From Caproiciproducens faecalis (GTDB taxonomy: Bacteria > Bacillota > Clostridia > Oscillospirales > Acutalibacteraceae): 64,000 nucleotides of DNA. Below the pieces are notes generated by a model that was given only the letters and a program-made list of their open reading frames with translations, ran no database searches and had not been told where the DNA came from. Where the stretch lies: the NCBI RefSeq assembly GCF_019448085.1, contig NZ_JAGFNZ010000006.1, positions 62,001-126,000 on the forward strand, in the 5' to 3' direction. Below are positions 35,372 to 44,402 of the stretch, piece after piece. Position 1 is the first letter of the stretch, and every line of letters begins with the position of its first letter. The position numbers and the translations under genes are program-made.

Positions 35372-36685
35372 TTAGTGTTTGATGATTTTCGTCACAATCG
35401 AAATTTCTTCTTTGCTCGGAAACAGCAGTTTGTAAAAAGGCGTCCGGGTAAACCGGCAGAAAATGATAATGGAGGTCAGTCCCTGCGCCGTAAGGGAAAT
35501 GGAAGTCGACACCGCCGCACCGTTAATCCCCATGCTGGGAATCAGAACAAAGCTGAGAACAATGTTAAATGCAACCCCGATCACGGTGGAAATAATGTTC
35601 AACTCCGGCTTTCCGTACGCCGCGATGGAATTTGCAAGCACCTTTGCGTAAGTAATAAAGATGGAACCGATAATCAGAATGCGCAATGCCGGAATCGCTT
35701 CTATATATTTCGGAAATACAATCGGAACAAAAATCTGTGCTATCCAGGTCAGCAGGAATGCGCACACAAAAGTGATGTAAGTAACGATTTTGCAGGACAT
35801 CAGCGTCAGCTTGACTTTATCCTCCTGCACCTTCATACCGGCAATCCGGGACATAATGACCATGCTGACGGCGTTTGGCAAAAGCCAGACCTGCTCCATC
35901 AGGGTGGACGCAAAGGAATACACGCCGAGTGCGGCGACCTTGTAATATCCCTTCACAATGAAATTGGCGGCATAGGTGTTCACATAGGTGAGCATGTTGG
36001 AGACATGGGATTTTAAACTGTACTTCACCATGGTACCGGCGCCGACCAGAACATCGTCCTCTGTGCCTACCGTCTGCTCCGAACCCCTGCGCAGCACGGA
36101 AATGCACATTCCGATCATAGCCACCATAATCAGGATGCTGGACAGAATAATCACCAGCGGCGTTTTCCAGAAAAATACGCTAAACGCGAACACAGTGGTC
36201 AATACGCGCTGAATCAGAGTAATAATATTGTATGCGCTGAATTTGTTTTCACCGCGGAGAATGCAGGTGTAGACGGTGGATAAAAAGGAAAACACGCCGT
36301 AAACCACCGCAAGCACGCTGTAAAGCAGCGGAGTGTCCGCAAAATAACTGTTGCGCAGTACAAACACGCTTGCCATACCGATGACAACAATTAAGGCAAC
36401 GATTCCTATGCAGATTTTTGTCAGCGCTTTCCTCACATTTTTCAGCCCATAGCGCGAGGTGTAGTAAATCACCGCGGAGCTGACGCTCAGGGAAAGAAAG
36501 GTGACCAAAAGCGTTCCCACATACTGCAGCTGCGTAATATACCCCTTGGAAGCCGGATCCAGCACACCCGTAATCACAAGGGAGGAAATGAACCCCATTA
36601 CCGCTCCGAATGCGGTTGTGCCAAAGGTACTGAGCGCGTCGCGCACAATGGAACTTCTGATTTTGCGGTCTTTTTTCTCTTTCAT
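35372..36685 (-). CDS. Polysaccharide/lipid-linked oligosaccharide flippase (MOP superfamily)
   Basis: A 437-residue membrane protein with about 12-14 helices. The N-terminus (SSIVRDALSTFGTTAFGAVMGFISSLVITGVLDP) and the second-half conserved patch (GINGAAVSTSISLTAQ) match PST/MATE-like exporters of the polysaccharide biosynthesis group. It stands alone with no glycosyltransferases nearby, so substrate is unknown. Own terminator follows. Confidence 0.82.
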   Translation of the reverse strand: MKEKKDRKIRSSIVRDALSTFGTTAFGAVMGFISSLVITGVLDPASKGYITQLQYVGTLLVTFLSLSVSSAVIYYTSRYGLKNVRKALTKICIGIVALIVVIGMASVFVLRNSYFADTPLLYSVLAVVYGVFSFLSTVYTCILRGENKFSAYNIITLIQRVLTTVFAFSVFFWKTPLVIILSSILIMVAMIGMCISVLRRGSEQTVGTEDDVLVGAGTMVKYSLKSHVSNMLTYVNTYAANFIVKGYYKVAALGVYSFASTLMEQVWLLPNAVSMVIMSRIAGMKVQEDKVKLTLMSCKIVTYITFVCAFLLTWIAQIFVPIVFPKYIEAIPALRILIIGSIFITYAKVLANSIAAYGKPELNIISTVIGVAFNIVLSFVLIPSMGINGAAVSTSISLTAQGLTSIIIFCRFTRTPFYKLLFPSKEEISIVTKIIKH

Positions 36686-36773
36686 CTATCTGATACTCCA
36701 ATACCTGCCGTTGTTCTCTTTGACAAGAAGTATATTATAGCATGATCGCAAAAAATTAACAATATTTCAGCAG

Positions 36774-37349
36774 TCATTCCTGAAGGTTTGTACCGATATG
36801 ATTTCTTGCCAATGCCCTGCGCAGAGTAATGAAAAGAGGTACGGCAACCACATCCGCAATGACCGCATTTGTAAAGGTCGTGGCGGCTTTAGTCGCAATC
36901 TTGATGTTGACGACCTGCACCGCGGAACCGATCAGCAGTTCCTTGACATAGGAATAGCCAAGGTACAGGGCGCAGTAGCTCAGAGAACCCAAAACCGCCG
37001 CCAGAATCAGACGGGAGAGTTTTTTTGCGGATTTGTCCCCGCCCCAGGCAATGGAGCCGCAGACAAAGGCCATGATAAACTTAAACACCAGCGTAAACGG
37101 TGCGCTGGAAGCCCAGCCGCCGACCAAGTCAAAGATAAACGAGCCGATGCCCGCCGCGGCACCGCCGTAGAGAGGCCCTAAAAGCAAACCGGACAGAATG
37201 CAGAACACATTGCCCAGACTAATCATGGTTTTGTCACCGAGTACGGGAATCGGAATGTTCAGATAGGTCCCCACGATCACAAGAGCGCCCATGAGACCGG
37301 TCAGCGCAACATTGACCGTAGCTTTTTGCCGGTTGGAATTGATTTTCAT
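36774..37349 (-). CDS. ECF transporter S component (1)
   Basis: A 191-residue membrane protein with about six helices; the N-terminal ALTGLMGALVIVG (Axxx-A type helix) and GLLLGPLYGGAAAGIGSFIFDLVGG are typical of ECF substrate-binding S components. It would dock to a shared EcfA/A'/T module encoded elsewhere. It lies 20 nt after another S component and opposite a MocR regulator, hinting at a vitamin such as B6, but specificity is not readable. Confidence 0.8.
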   Translation of the reverse strand: MKINSNRQKATVNVALTGLMGALVIVGTYLNIPIPVLGDKTMISLGNVFCILSGLLLGPLYGGAAAGIGSFIFDLVGGWASSAPFTLVFKFIMAFVCGSIAWGGDKSAKKLSRLILAAVLGSLSYCALYLGYSYVKELLIGSAVQVVNIKIATKAATTFTNAVIADVVAVPLFITLRRALARNHIGTNLQE

Positions 37350-37369
37350 AAGAATACCCCCATAAGCCT

Positions 37370-37897
37370 TTAATGTTCAAATGCACGGATGCGGTTTTTG
37401 ATGTTGATCCGGTCCAGTGCGTTTCCCAGCAGAAAATAAGCCGCCGCGCTCGCGCCTGCCTGCACCAGATTCGCCGGTATTTCTGCCAGCGGAGAAACAA
37501 AGCTGTGGAGGAAAAAAACCTCCGTCAGATAATACCCGGCTATACAGATCATTCCGGCGGCAACGGCCGCAGTGGCATTTCTTTTATGAAGAATCGTTTT
37601 GCCCGCTGCCGAAAAGCAGAGTACCATCGCGGATTTAATCAAAAAAGTCGGCAGCGCGTACGCTGCGCTTCCCGTCAGCGCGTCGGACATCGCTTCGCCG
37701 ATTCCCCCGGCGGCAATCGCCAGAGGCGTAGGCAGGATACTGGCAGCAAGATAAAGGATGGAATCCCCCAGGTGGATATACCCGCCCGTCGCGGGCGTCG
37801 GGATATGCAGGACATAGGCCGTAACCACAAAAATCATCGCGGCGAAAAGGGCCGTCATGACATAGGTTCCGGTCGCAGAATATCGGTTTGATTTCAT
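37370..37897 (-). CDS. ECF transporter S component (2)
   Basis: A 175-residue membrane protein with five to six helices: ALFAAMIFVVTAYVLHIPTP, GYIHLGDSILYLAASILP, GGIGEAMSDALTG. The HLGDS motif is common in S components of the thiamine-precursor/pyridoxine type. Divergent from a MocR-type regulator gene 121 nt away. Two S components in tandem suggest uptake of two related vitamins or one heteromeric binder. No ECF energising genes are in the window. Confidence 0.82.
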   Translation of the reverse strand: MKSNRYSATGTYVMTALFAAMIFVVTAYVLHIPTPATGGYIHLGDSILYLAASILPTPLAIAAGGIGEAMSDALTGSAAYALPTFLIKSAMVLCFSAAGKTILHKRNATAAVAAGMICIAGYYLTEVFFLHSFVSPLAEIPANLVQAGASAAAYFLLGNALDRINIKNRIRAFEH

Positions 37898-37916
37898 AAT
37901 CAGAACACTCCAATGA

Positions 37917-37944
37917 TTGATTTGCTTGAAAGCTGTGCTATAAT
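37917..37944 (+). promoter_or_regulatory. Promoter of the mocR-type gene
   Basis: TTGATT (37917-37922), 16-nt spacer, TATAAT (37939-37944) on plus. Confidence 0.6.
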
Positions 37945-37954
37945 AGTAACGTAG

Positions 37955-38005
37955 AACTGTTCATATTAAAATATACAGTTTATAAAAATATAACCAGTAC
38001 AGTTT
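37955..38005. promoter_or_regulatory. Likely MocR/PdxR binding repeats
   Basis: AACTGT (37955-37960) and ACAGTT (37975-37980) are inverted, and ACAGTTT recurs at 37999-38005 as a direct repeat 24 nt on. Spaced direct plus inverted repeats between divergent genes are usual for MocR regulators. Confidence 0.5.
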
Positions 38006-38018
38006 TTGGAGGAATCCC

Positions 38019-39389
38019 ATGACCTACGATTATCTGATTTTAGACGCCGACTCAGGCACCCCGCTGTACCAGCAGCTGTATCTCACCATGAAAGCCTCCA
38101 TTGAGGCGGGACACCTTGCAAAAGGGGAACGTCTTCCCTCCATCCGCAGGCTGGCGGAGGATTTAAAACTGAGCTGCACCACGGTAGAAAACGCGTATCA
38201 GCAGCTTTGCGTGGAAGGCTATATCCAGTCCCGGCCGCAGCGCGGCTACTTTGTCCTGACCGCGGCGCACGACGACGTCCGCCGCAAGCCCCGCCGCGTC
38301 GGCACCCTGCCGGCGTATGCTCCGGCGATCCGCTACAACTTCGGCAGCGACTGCGTAGACAGTGACAATATCGATATCAAGGTCTGGCGGCGGCACATTC
38401 GCGAGGTGCTGAACCGGCAGGAGGTGATCGCCGGATACGGTGAGCATCAGGGAGAGTATGCGCTGCGCGAGGCACTTTCGGCCTACACCTACAGTGTACG
38501 CGGGGTGGTTGCTTCACCGGAGCAGATCGTCATCGGCGCGGGAACGCAGCCGCTGTTAACCATACTATGCGGTCTGCTGAACGGGCATGACACGCGGGTT
38601 GCGATGGAGGAGCCGGGCTTTCTGCAGGCGGAGCAGATTTTTTCCGACTGCGGGCTGTCCGTTCTGCATCTTCCGGCGGATGAAAGCGGAATCCGGATGG
38701 ACGCTCTGAAAGAGAGCGGCGTTAAGCTGCTATTTGTCAGCCCCTCCAACCGCATTCAGACCGGCGCAAGCCTGCCCATGGGGCGGCGCTTTGAATTGCT
38801 CAGCTGGGCAAAGGAAACCGGCGGCATCATCATTGAGGACGATTACAACGGCGAGCTGCGCTACAATGCGCGCCCGATTCCGGCTATGCAGAGCATGGCG
38901 GGAAGTGAAAGCATCGTTTATATCGGCTCCTTTTCCAAACTGCTGCTTCCTTCGGTGCGTATCGGCTATATGGTGCTGCCAGAGCCCCTTCTGGAACGTT
39001 ACCTCGCGCGGGCAAGCCGCTACAACCAGACCGCTTCCAAAATTGAGCAGCTCGCCCTGAGCGGATATATTAAAAGCGGCCAGCTGGAGCGACACCTGCG
39101 CCGGCTGAGAAAGCTGTACGCAGCCAAAAGCACCGCGCTGATGAAAGCCCTGAAAAATGCTTTCGGCGGCAGGATGGAAATTCTTTTGGAAGAAACGCTG
39201 CTGTACCTCATTCTGGACTATAAGACTGAAAAAACTTCGCAGGAGCTCTGCGCTCTTGCGGCGGAAAATGGCGTAAGAACAATGCCGCCGCAGGACGGCA
39301 CCCACAGAGTCCGGCTCGGCTTTGCCGGGATTCCCATCCGGGAAATCGGCGCGGCGGTGGAATGCCTGAAAAGTGCGTGGTACTCCTGA
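38019..39389 (+). CDS. MocR-family regulator (GntR HTH fused to PLP aminotransferase-like domain)
   Basis: A 456-residue regulator. N-terminal GntR winged helix (about 8-75; GERLPSIRRLAEDLKLSCTTVENAYQQL) and a fold-type-I aminotransferase domain (about 110-456) with the PLP Lys in YIGSFSKLLLPSVRIGYM near 306-323 and DDYNGE before it. PdxR, the best known member, senses PLP and controls B6 genes. GGAGG precedes the ATG. Its divergent ECF S-component neighbours fit control of vitamin uptake; some MocR proteins regulate GABA or other amine genes instead. Confidence 0.9.
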   Translation: MTYDYLILDADSGTPLYQQLYLTMKASIEAGHLAKGERLPSIRRLAEDLKLSCTTVENAYQQLCVEGYIQSRPQRGYFVLTAAHDDVRRKPRRVGTLPAYAPAIRYNFGSDCVDSDNIDIKVWRRHIREVLNRQEVIAGYGEHQGEYALREALSAYTYSVRGVVASPEQIVIGAGTQPLLTILCGLLNGHDTRVAMEEPGFLQAEQIFSDCGLSVLHLPADESGIRMDALKESGVKLLFVSPSNRIQTGASLPMGRRFELLSWAKETGGIIIEDDYNGELRYNARPIPAMQSMAGSESIVYIGSFSKLLLPSVRIGYMVLPEPLLERYLARASRYNQTASKIEQLALSGYIKSGQLERHLRRLRKLYAAKSTALMKALKNAFGGRMEILLEETLLYLILDYKTEKTSQELCALAAENGVRTMPPQDGTHRVRLGFAGIPIREIGAAVECLKSAWYS

Positions 39390-39500
39390 TTGTTTTTTCA
39401 GGCTCATCGTAGTAAAATAGGGTACATTAACAATAAATGGGAGTCCGCCGCAGTTCTTACCACCGGCGGATTCCCATCGGATAAAAAGGAGTAACACAAA

Positions 39501-40718
39501 ATGAGAGCGTACGAAAGATTCCTGAAGTATGTCGCGTTTGACACCACCTCCGACGAAAGCGCCCCGGAAAGCGTCTGCCCCAGTACGGAAAAACAGAAAG
39601 CGCTGGCAAAAGCCCTGGTGGAAGAAATGAAGGAACTGGGCCTCACGGATGCCCGTATGGACGAATACGGTTATGTCTACGGAACACTGCCCGCAAACTG
39701 CGAGGAAAAGCTGCCGGTCATCGGGCTGATTTCCCATATGGACACCAGCCCGTCTGCGAGCGGCGCCGGAATCAAGCCGAGAATCGTCGAGCATTACGAC
39801 GGCGGGGACATCGTACTGAATGAAGAGAAACAGATCGTGATGAGTCCCGCACAATTTGAGAGCCTGCGCGATTACAAAGGGAAAGATCTCATCGTCACCG
39901 ACGGAACCACTCTGCTTGGCGCCGATGACAAAGCCGGTGTGGCGGAAATCATGACGGTACTGGAAAGACTGGGCGACGGCGAGGTCAGGCACGGAAAAAT
40001 CGCGGTCGGCTTCACCCCGGACGAGGAAATCGGACGCGGCGCGGATAGATTCGACGTGGCACATTTCGGCGCGGATTACGCCTATACGGTGGACGGCGGA
40101 AAGCTGGGAGAACTCGAGTACGAAAACTTCAACGCGGCGGCAGCCATGGTCACCGTCAACGGCGTGAACATTCACCCCGGCGACGCGAAAAACCGGATGA
40201 AGAACGCGCTTTTGATGGGGATTGAGTTTAACTCCATGCTGCCCCCGAACGAAATTCCGGCCTGCACCGAGGGCTACGAGGGCTTTCACCACCTGAGCCA
40301 TATGGAGGGTGACGAAGAAAAGACCGTTCTGCGCTACATTATCCGTGACCACAACATGGAAAAATTCACAGAGAAAAAATCCCGTTTTGAAAAAGTCGCC
40401 GGTTATCTCAACGAAAAATACGGTGACAACACCGTTGAGCTTACTCTGCACGATTCCTACTTCAATATGAAGGAAAAAATCGAGCCGCATATGTTCATCA
40501 TTGAAAAGGCAAAAAAAGCAATGGAGGACGCGGGCGTGGAACCGGAAATCGTGGCGATCCGCGGCGGTACGGACGGCGCACGGCTTTCGTTTATGGGTCT
40601 TCCCTGCCCCAACCTCTCTACCGGCGGACACAATTTTCACGGCCGGTTCGAGTATATTCCGGTACAGTCCATGGACAGCATGGTCGAAGTGCTGAGGAAT
40701 ATTGTAAAAGCGCAATGA
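39501..40718 (+). CDS. pepT: Peptidase T (tripeptide aminopeptidase)
   Basis: A 405-residue M20B zinc peptidase that removes the N-terminal residue from tripeptides in the cytosol. Metal and catalytic motifs: ISHMDTSPSASG (near 77-88), DGTTLLGADDKAGVAEI (near 135-150), FTPDEEIGRGADRFD (near 172-186) and IRGGTDGARL (near 353). Length matches PepT. AGGAG is 9 nt before the ATG. A hairpin (GGGAGTCCGCC with GGCGGATTCCC, 39440-39476) lies in the leader or ends the mocR transcript. Confidence 0.95.
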   Translation: MRAYERFLKYVAFDTTSDESAPESVCPSTEKQKALAKALVEEMKELGLTDARMDEYGYVYGTLPANCEEKLPVIGLISHMDTSPSASGAGIKPRIVEHYDGGDIVLNEEKQIVMSPAQFESLRDYKGKDLIVTDGTTLLGADDKAGVAEIMTVLERLGDGEVRHGKIAVGFTPDEEIGRGADRFDVAHFGADYAYTVDGGKLGELEYENFNAAAAMVTVNGVNIHPGDAKNRMKNALLMGIEFNSMLPPNEIPACTEGYEGFHHLSHMEGDEEKTVLRYIIRDHNMEKFTEKKSRFEKVAGYLNEKYGDNTVELTLHDSYFNMKEKIEPHMFIIEKAKKAMEDAGVEPEIVAIRGGTDGARLSFMGLPCPNLSTGGHNFHGRFEYIPVQSMDSMVEVLRNIVKAQ

Positions 40719-40799
40719 ATTTTATATCGCAATTTCCTGCAAAATGTGATATAGTAAAGTGATAAAGTGTACGGCAATGGAAATCAAAAAGAGTTTCCG

Positions 40800-40828
40800 T
40801 TGCCGAAAGATGCATTTTATGGTATAAT
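40800..40828 (+). promoter_or_regulatory. Promoter of aspS-gatCAB
   Basis: TTGCCG (40800-40805), 17-nt spacer, TATAAT (40823-40828), 44 nt before the aspS start. A hairpin (CGGCAATGGAAA with TTTCCGTTGCCG, 40772-40805) overlaps the -35 and may end the pepT transcript. Confidence 0.65.
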
Positions 40829-40871
40829 TATGCTTTAAATTATCAAAGTGGTTAAAGGGGATTAACGGAAT

Positions 40872-42623
40872 ATGATTTGTGTGAACCAATACCGTACACA
40901 TTTGTGCGGCGAAGTCAGCGAAAAGGACATTGGCAGCGAAGTGCGCGTGGCCGGCTGGGTGGAAAATATCCGCGACCACGGCGGCGTAAAATTTCTGGAT
41001 CTGCGCGACCATTACGGCGTGGTGCAGATCGTTGTTTACGACGAAAGCCTGCTGGAAAATGTAACGAAAGAATGCACCATTACCGCCGCCGGTACCGTTA
41101 TACTGCGCGACGAAGACACTGTTAATCCCAAAATTAATACCGGCACGGTGGAGGTAAAGGTCTCCGCCCTCACCGTGCTGGGCAAAACACTGAACGGCCT
41201 GCCGTTTGAAGTGGACTTGTCGAAGGAAACCAAAGAGGATGTTCGTCTGAAATACCGCTTTCTGGATTTGCGCAACCCGAAGGTACATCAGAATATTGTT
41301 CTGCGCTCGCAGCTGATCTCGTATCTGCGCAGCAAGATGACGGAAATGGGCTTTCTGGAAATCCAGACGCCGATTCTCTCCGCTTCTTCTCCGGAAGGCG
41401 CGCGTGACTACCTGATTCCCAGCCGCAGGCATTCGGGCAAATTCTATGCTCTGCCGCAGGCGCCGCAGATTTTCAAGCAGCTTCTGATGGTTTCGGGTTT
41501 TGACCGCTATTTCCAGATTGCCCCCTGCTTCCGCGATGAGGACGCAAGGGCCGACCGTTCTCCGGGTGAATTCTACCAGCTCGATTTTGAAATGGCTTTT
41601 GCCACACAGGAGGATGTTTTCTCCGTGGCGGAGGAAGTTCTGGGCGCAACCTTTGAAAAGTTCTCTGACAAGCGGGTTTCTAAAGCGCCGTTCGTACGCA
41701 TTCCCTACGAAGAGTCGATGCTGAAATACGGCACCGATAAGCCCGACCTGCGCAACCCGCTCACTATTATCGATATTACAGATATTTTTGAAAATACGGC
41801 CTTTACCCCGTTTAAGGGAAAAACCATCCGTGCTATCAACGTGCCGAACTGCGTTTCTCAGCCGAAGAGCTTCTTTGAGAACATGCTGAAATTCGCCGAA
41901 GGAATCGGGATGAAGGGTCTTGGCTATATCAGCGTGACCGCTGAGAATGAGTACAAAGGCCCTATCAACAAATATCTGCCGGACGACAAGCGCGAGGAGC
42001 TGGCCCGCCGCGCGGGGCTTGAGCCCGGCTGCGTCATTTTCTTTATTGCGGACGACCGCACCATGGCTCCGAAGCTTGCGGGACAAATCCGCACGGAGCT
42101 TGGCGAAAGGCTTGACCTGATCGACAGGGATGCGTTCGAGCTCTGCTTTATTGTGGATTTCCCGATGTACGAGATCGACGAGGACACCGGAAATTATATC
42201 TTTACCCACAACCCGTTCTCCATGCCGCAGGGCGAAATGGAGGCGCTGATGACCAAAAAACCCGAAGAAGTTCTGGCTTACCAGTACGATATCGTCTGCA
42301 ACGGCGTGGAGCTTTCCTCCGGCGCGGTGCGCAACCACGATATTGAAGTGATGGTCAAGGCGTTTGAAATCGCGGGTTACACCGAAGAGGATATTCAGAC
42401 CAAATTCACCTCGCTCTACAACGCGTTCCAGTACGGCGCTCCGCCGCACGCGGGCATGGCCCCGGGCGTGGACCGTATGCTGATGCTTTTAACCGGCGAG
42501 GACAATATTCGCGAAGTGATCGCGTTCCCAATGAACTCCAACGCGCAGGATGTGCTGATGGGCTCCCCAAGCGAAGTCACCGAGCAGCAGCTGCGCGAGG
42601 TACACATTAAGCTGAGAAAATAA
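40872..42623 (+). CDS. aspS: Aspartyl-tRNA synthetase, bacterial type
   Basis: A 583-residue class II synthetase: N-terminal OB anticodon-binding domain (1-110), catalytic core with motif 2 FRDEDARADRSPGEFYQLDFEM near 217-238 and motif 3 GMAPGVDRMLMLLTG near 530, and the bacterial GAD insertion. With gatCAB directly downstream and no asnS in view, it is probably non-discriminating, charging both tRNA-Asp and tRNA-Asn so that GatCAB can amidate the latter. That reading is inference. Confidence 0.95.
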   Translation: MICVNQYRTHLCGEVSEKDIGSEVRVAGWVENIRDHGGVKFLDLRDHYGVVQIVVYDESLLENVTKECTITAAGTVILRDEDTVNPKINTGTVEVKVSALTVLGKTLNGLPFEVDLSKETKEDVRLKYRFLDLRNPKVHQNIVLRSQLISYLRSKMTEMGFLEIQTPILSASSPEGARDYLIPSRRHSGKFYALPQAPQIFKQLLMVSGFDRYFQIAPCFRDEDARADRSPGEFYQLDFEMAFATQEDVFSVAEEVLGATFEKFSDKRVSKAPFVRIPYEESMLKYGTDKPDLRNPLTIIDITDIFENTAFTPFKGKTIRAINVPNCVSQPKSFFENMLKFAEGIGMKGLGYISVTAENEYKGPINKYLPDDKREELARRAGLEPGCVIFFIADDRTMAPKLAGQIRTELGERLDLIDRDAFELCFIVDFPMYEIDEDTGNYIFTHNPFSMPQGEMEALMTKKPEEVLAYQYDIVCNGVELSSGAVRNHDIEVMVKAFEIAGYTEEDIQTKFTSLYNAFQYGAPPHAGMAPGVDRMLMLLTGEDNIREVIAFPMNSNAQDVLMGSPSEVTEQQLREVHIKLRK

Positions 42624-42650
42624 ACCTGACCGAAAAGGAGGGGTTCCCCT

Positions 42651-42929
42651 GTGATTACCCATGAGGAAATACTGAATATCGCCAACCTGGCGAAACTTTC
42701 CGTCAGTGACGAAGAACTGGACGAACTGACGAAGGATATGAGCGAAATCATCGGCTTTGCTGACACGATCAACGCCGCCAGCGCCGACGCTTCCGATTTT
42801 GACAACATCAATAACCTCTCCAACGTATTCCGTGAGGATACGGTTGTTCCTTCTTATGATCGGGAAGAAATACTGAAAAACGCCGAGAGCCAGAATGACG
42901 GATACTTTCTGGTCCGAAAACGCGTGTAG
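42651..42929 (+). CDS. gatC: Asp/Glu-tRNA amidotransferase subunit C
   Basis: A 92-residue protein wrapping the GatA/GatB interface. Typical N-terminus ITHEEILNIANLAKLSVSDEEL and C-terminal NVFREDTVVPSYDREEILKNA, DGYFLVRKRV. A GTG start at 42651 follows AAGGAGGGG. First of the gatCAB cluster, 27 nt after aspS. Confidence 0.93.
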   Translation: MITHEEILNIANLAKLSVSDEELDELTKDMSEIIGFADTINAASADASDFDNINNLSNVFREDTVVPSYDREEILKNAESQNDGYFLVRKRV

Positions 42930-42938
42930 GAGGTACGG

Positions 42939-44402
42939 ATGGAAAGTCAGATTAAAAAGTTGAGCGGGCTGATGCAGTCCCGGCAGATCAGCTGTCAGGA
43001 GCTTACACAGAACTATCTTGACGCGATGGAACGCGACAATAAAAAGATCAATGCGTATGTCAACCCCACCGCGGAGCTGGCAATGGAAGCGGCGAAAGCG
43101 GTGGATAAAAAAATCGCTTCCGGCGAAGAGCTCTCTCCACTTGCGGGGATTCCGATGACCCTGAAGGACAATATCTCTACCAAAGGAATCGAAACCACCT
43201 GCTGTTCCAATATACTGAAGGGCTACTACCCGATTTACAACGCGACGGTATGGGAGATTCTGCAGCAGCAGAACGCCGTACTGCTCGGTAAAACAAATAT
43301 GGACGAGTTCGCCATGGGCTCTTCCTGTGAAACCTCGTGCTTCGGCGGCGCGCTGAACCCCCACGACCTTTCCCATGTGGCAGGCGGCAGCTCCGGCGGT
43401 GTTGCATCCGCAGTGGGCGGCAACCTTGCCGTTTACGGGCTCGGTTCCGACACGGGCGGTTCCATCCGCCAGCCAGCGAGCTTCTGCGGACTGGTCGGCT
43501 TAAAGCCTACCTACGGAGCTGTTTCGCGTTACGGGCTGATCGCCTACGCGTCAAGCTTTGACCAGATCGGGCCGATCACCGCAACGGTGGAGGATGCCGC
43601 GCTGGTATACGACGCAATTTCCCGGTATGACGAAAAAGACTCCACCTGCCGCGGCAATACCGGAAAACCGGCCAGCGAAAGCTTGAACAACAGTATTAAA
43701 GGCAAGAAGATCGGTATAGCGAAGGAATACTTTGACGGCATCCGCGACGACGTAAATGATGCGATTCAGAACGCCATCAAAGTGTATGAATCCCTTGGCG
43801 CGCAGATCGTCTATTTTGACATGCCGTCTCTGAAATACAGCCTGCCTGTCTATTATATCCTGGCCTGCGCGGAGGCTTCCTCCAACCTCGGACGGTACGA
43901 CGGTATCCGTTACGGTTACCGCACCCCGCATTACAGCGATCGCAATGAAATGATCTGTAAAACGCGCAGCGAGGGTTTTGGCAAAGAGGTCAAGCGCAGA
44001 ATCCTGCTGGGCACCTATGTGCTGAGCGCGGGCTACTACGACGCGTACTATAAAAAGGCGCAGAATCTGCGCGGTACTCTTGTTAAAGCGTTTCAGGACG
44101 CTTTTCAGAAGTGTGACGTGATTCTTGCTCCCACCGTCCCCATGACGGCTTTCCCGCTGAACTTCACCGCTCAGGACGCGGTGGAAACGTACCAGACGGA
44201 CATTTGCACCGTACCGGTGAATATTGCCGGGCTGCCCGCCGTTTCCATTCCCTGCGGCTTTGACGGCACAGGGCTGCCCATCGGCATGCAGCTGATCGGC
44301 AACAGCTTCAGCGAGCCGACCATTCTGAATATGGCGCACCAATACGAGTCGGCTGCGGGCAACTCGGTATTCCCCCGCGCGGACATGGGGGTGAAGCTAT
44401 GA
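42939..44402 (+). CDS. gatA: Asp/Glu-tRNA amidotransferase subunit A
   Basis: A 487-residue amidase that releases ammonia from Gln. The amidase signature GGSSGGVASAVGGNLAVYGLGSDTGGSIRQPASFCG near 150-185 contains the Ser-cisSer-Lys triad (Ser in GGSSGG, Ser in TGGSIR; Lys near 75 in TLKDNIS). It overlaps gatB by 4 nt (ATGA). Acts with GatB and GatC on mischarged Asp-tRNA-Asn and Glu-tRNA-Gln. Confidence 0.95.
   Translation: MESQIKKLSGLMQSRQISCQELTQNYLDAMERDNKKINAYVNPTAELAMEAAKAVDKKIASGEELSPLAGIPMTLKDNISTKGIETTCCSNILKGYYPIYNATVWEILQQQNAVLLGKTNMDEFAMGSSCETSCFGGALNPHDLSHVAGGSSGGVASAVGGNLAVYGLGSDTGGSIRQPASFCGLVGLKPTYGAVSRYGLIAYASSFDQIGPITATVEDAALVYDAISRYDEKDSTCRGNTGKPASESLNNSIKGKKIGIAKEYFDGIRDDVNDAIQNAIKVYESLGAQIVYFDMPSLKYSLPVYYILACAEASSNLGRYDGIRYGYRTPHYSDRNEMICKTRSEGFGKEVKRRILLGTYVLSAGYYDAYYKKAQNLRGTLVKAFQDAFQKCDVILAPTVPMTAFPLNFTAQDAVETYQTDICTVPVNIAGLPAVSIPCGFDGTGLPIGMQLIGNSFSEPTILNMAHQYESAAGNSVFPRADMGVKL

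Noticed and set aside
38730-40715. Minus-strand open frame of 661 codons opposite mocR and pepT
   Set aside because: It is the antisense of two well-supported genes, has no family motif, no ribosome site and an amino acid makeup typical of shadow frames.
40722-42449. Minus-strand open frame of 575 codons opposite aspS
   Set aside because: Antisense of a highly conserved synthetase in a GC-biased codon frame; His/Phe/Arg-rich and without domain features.
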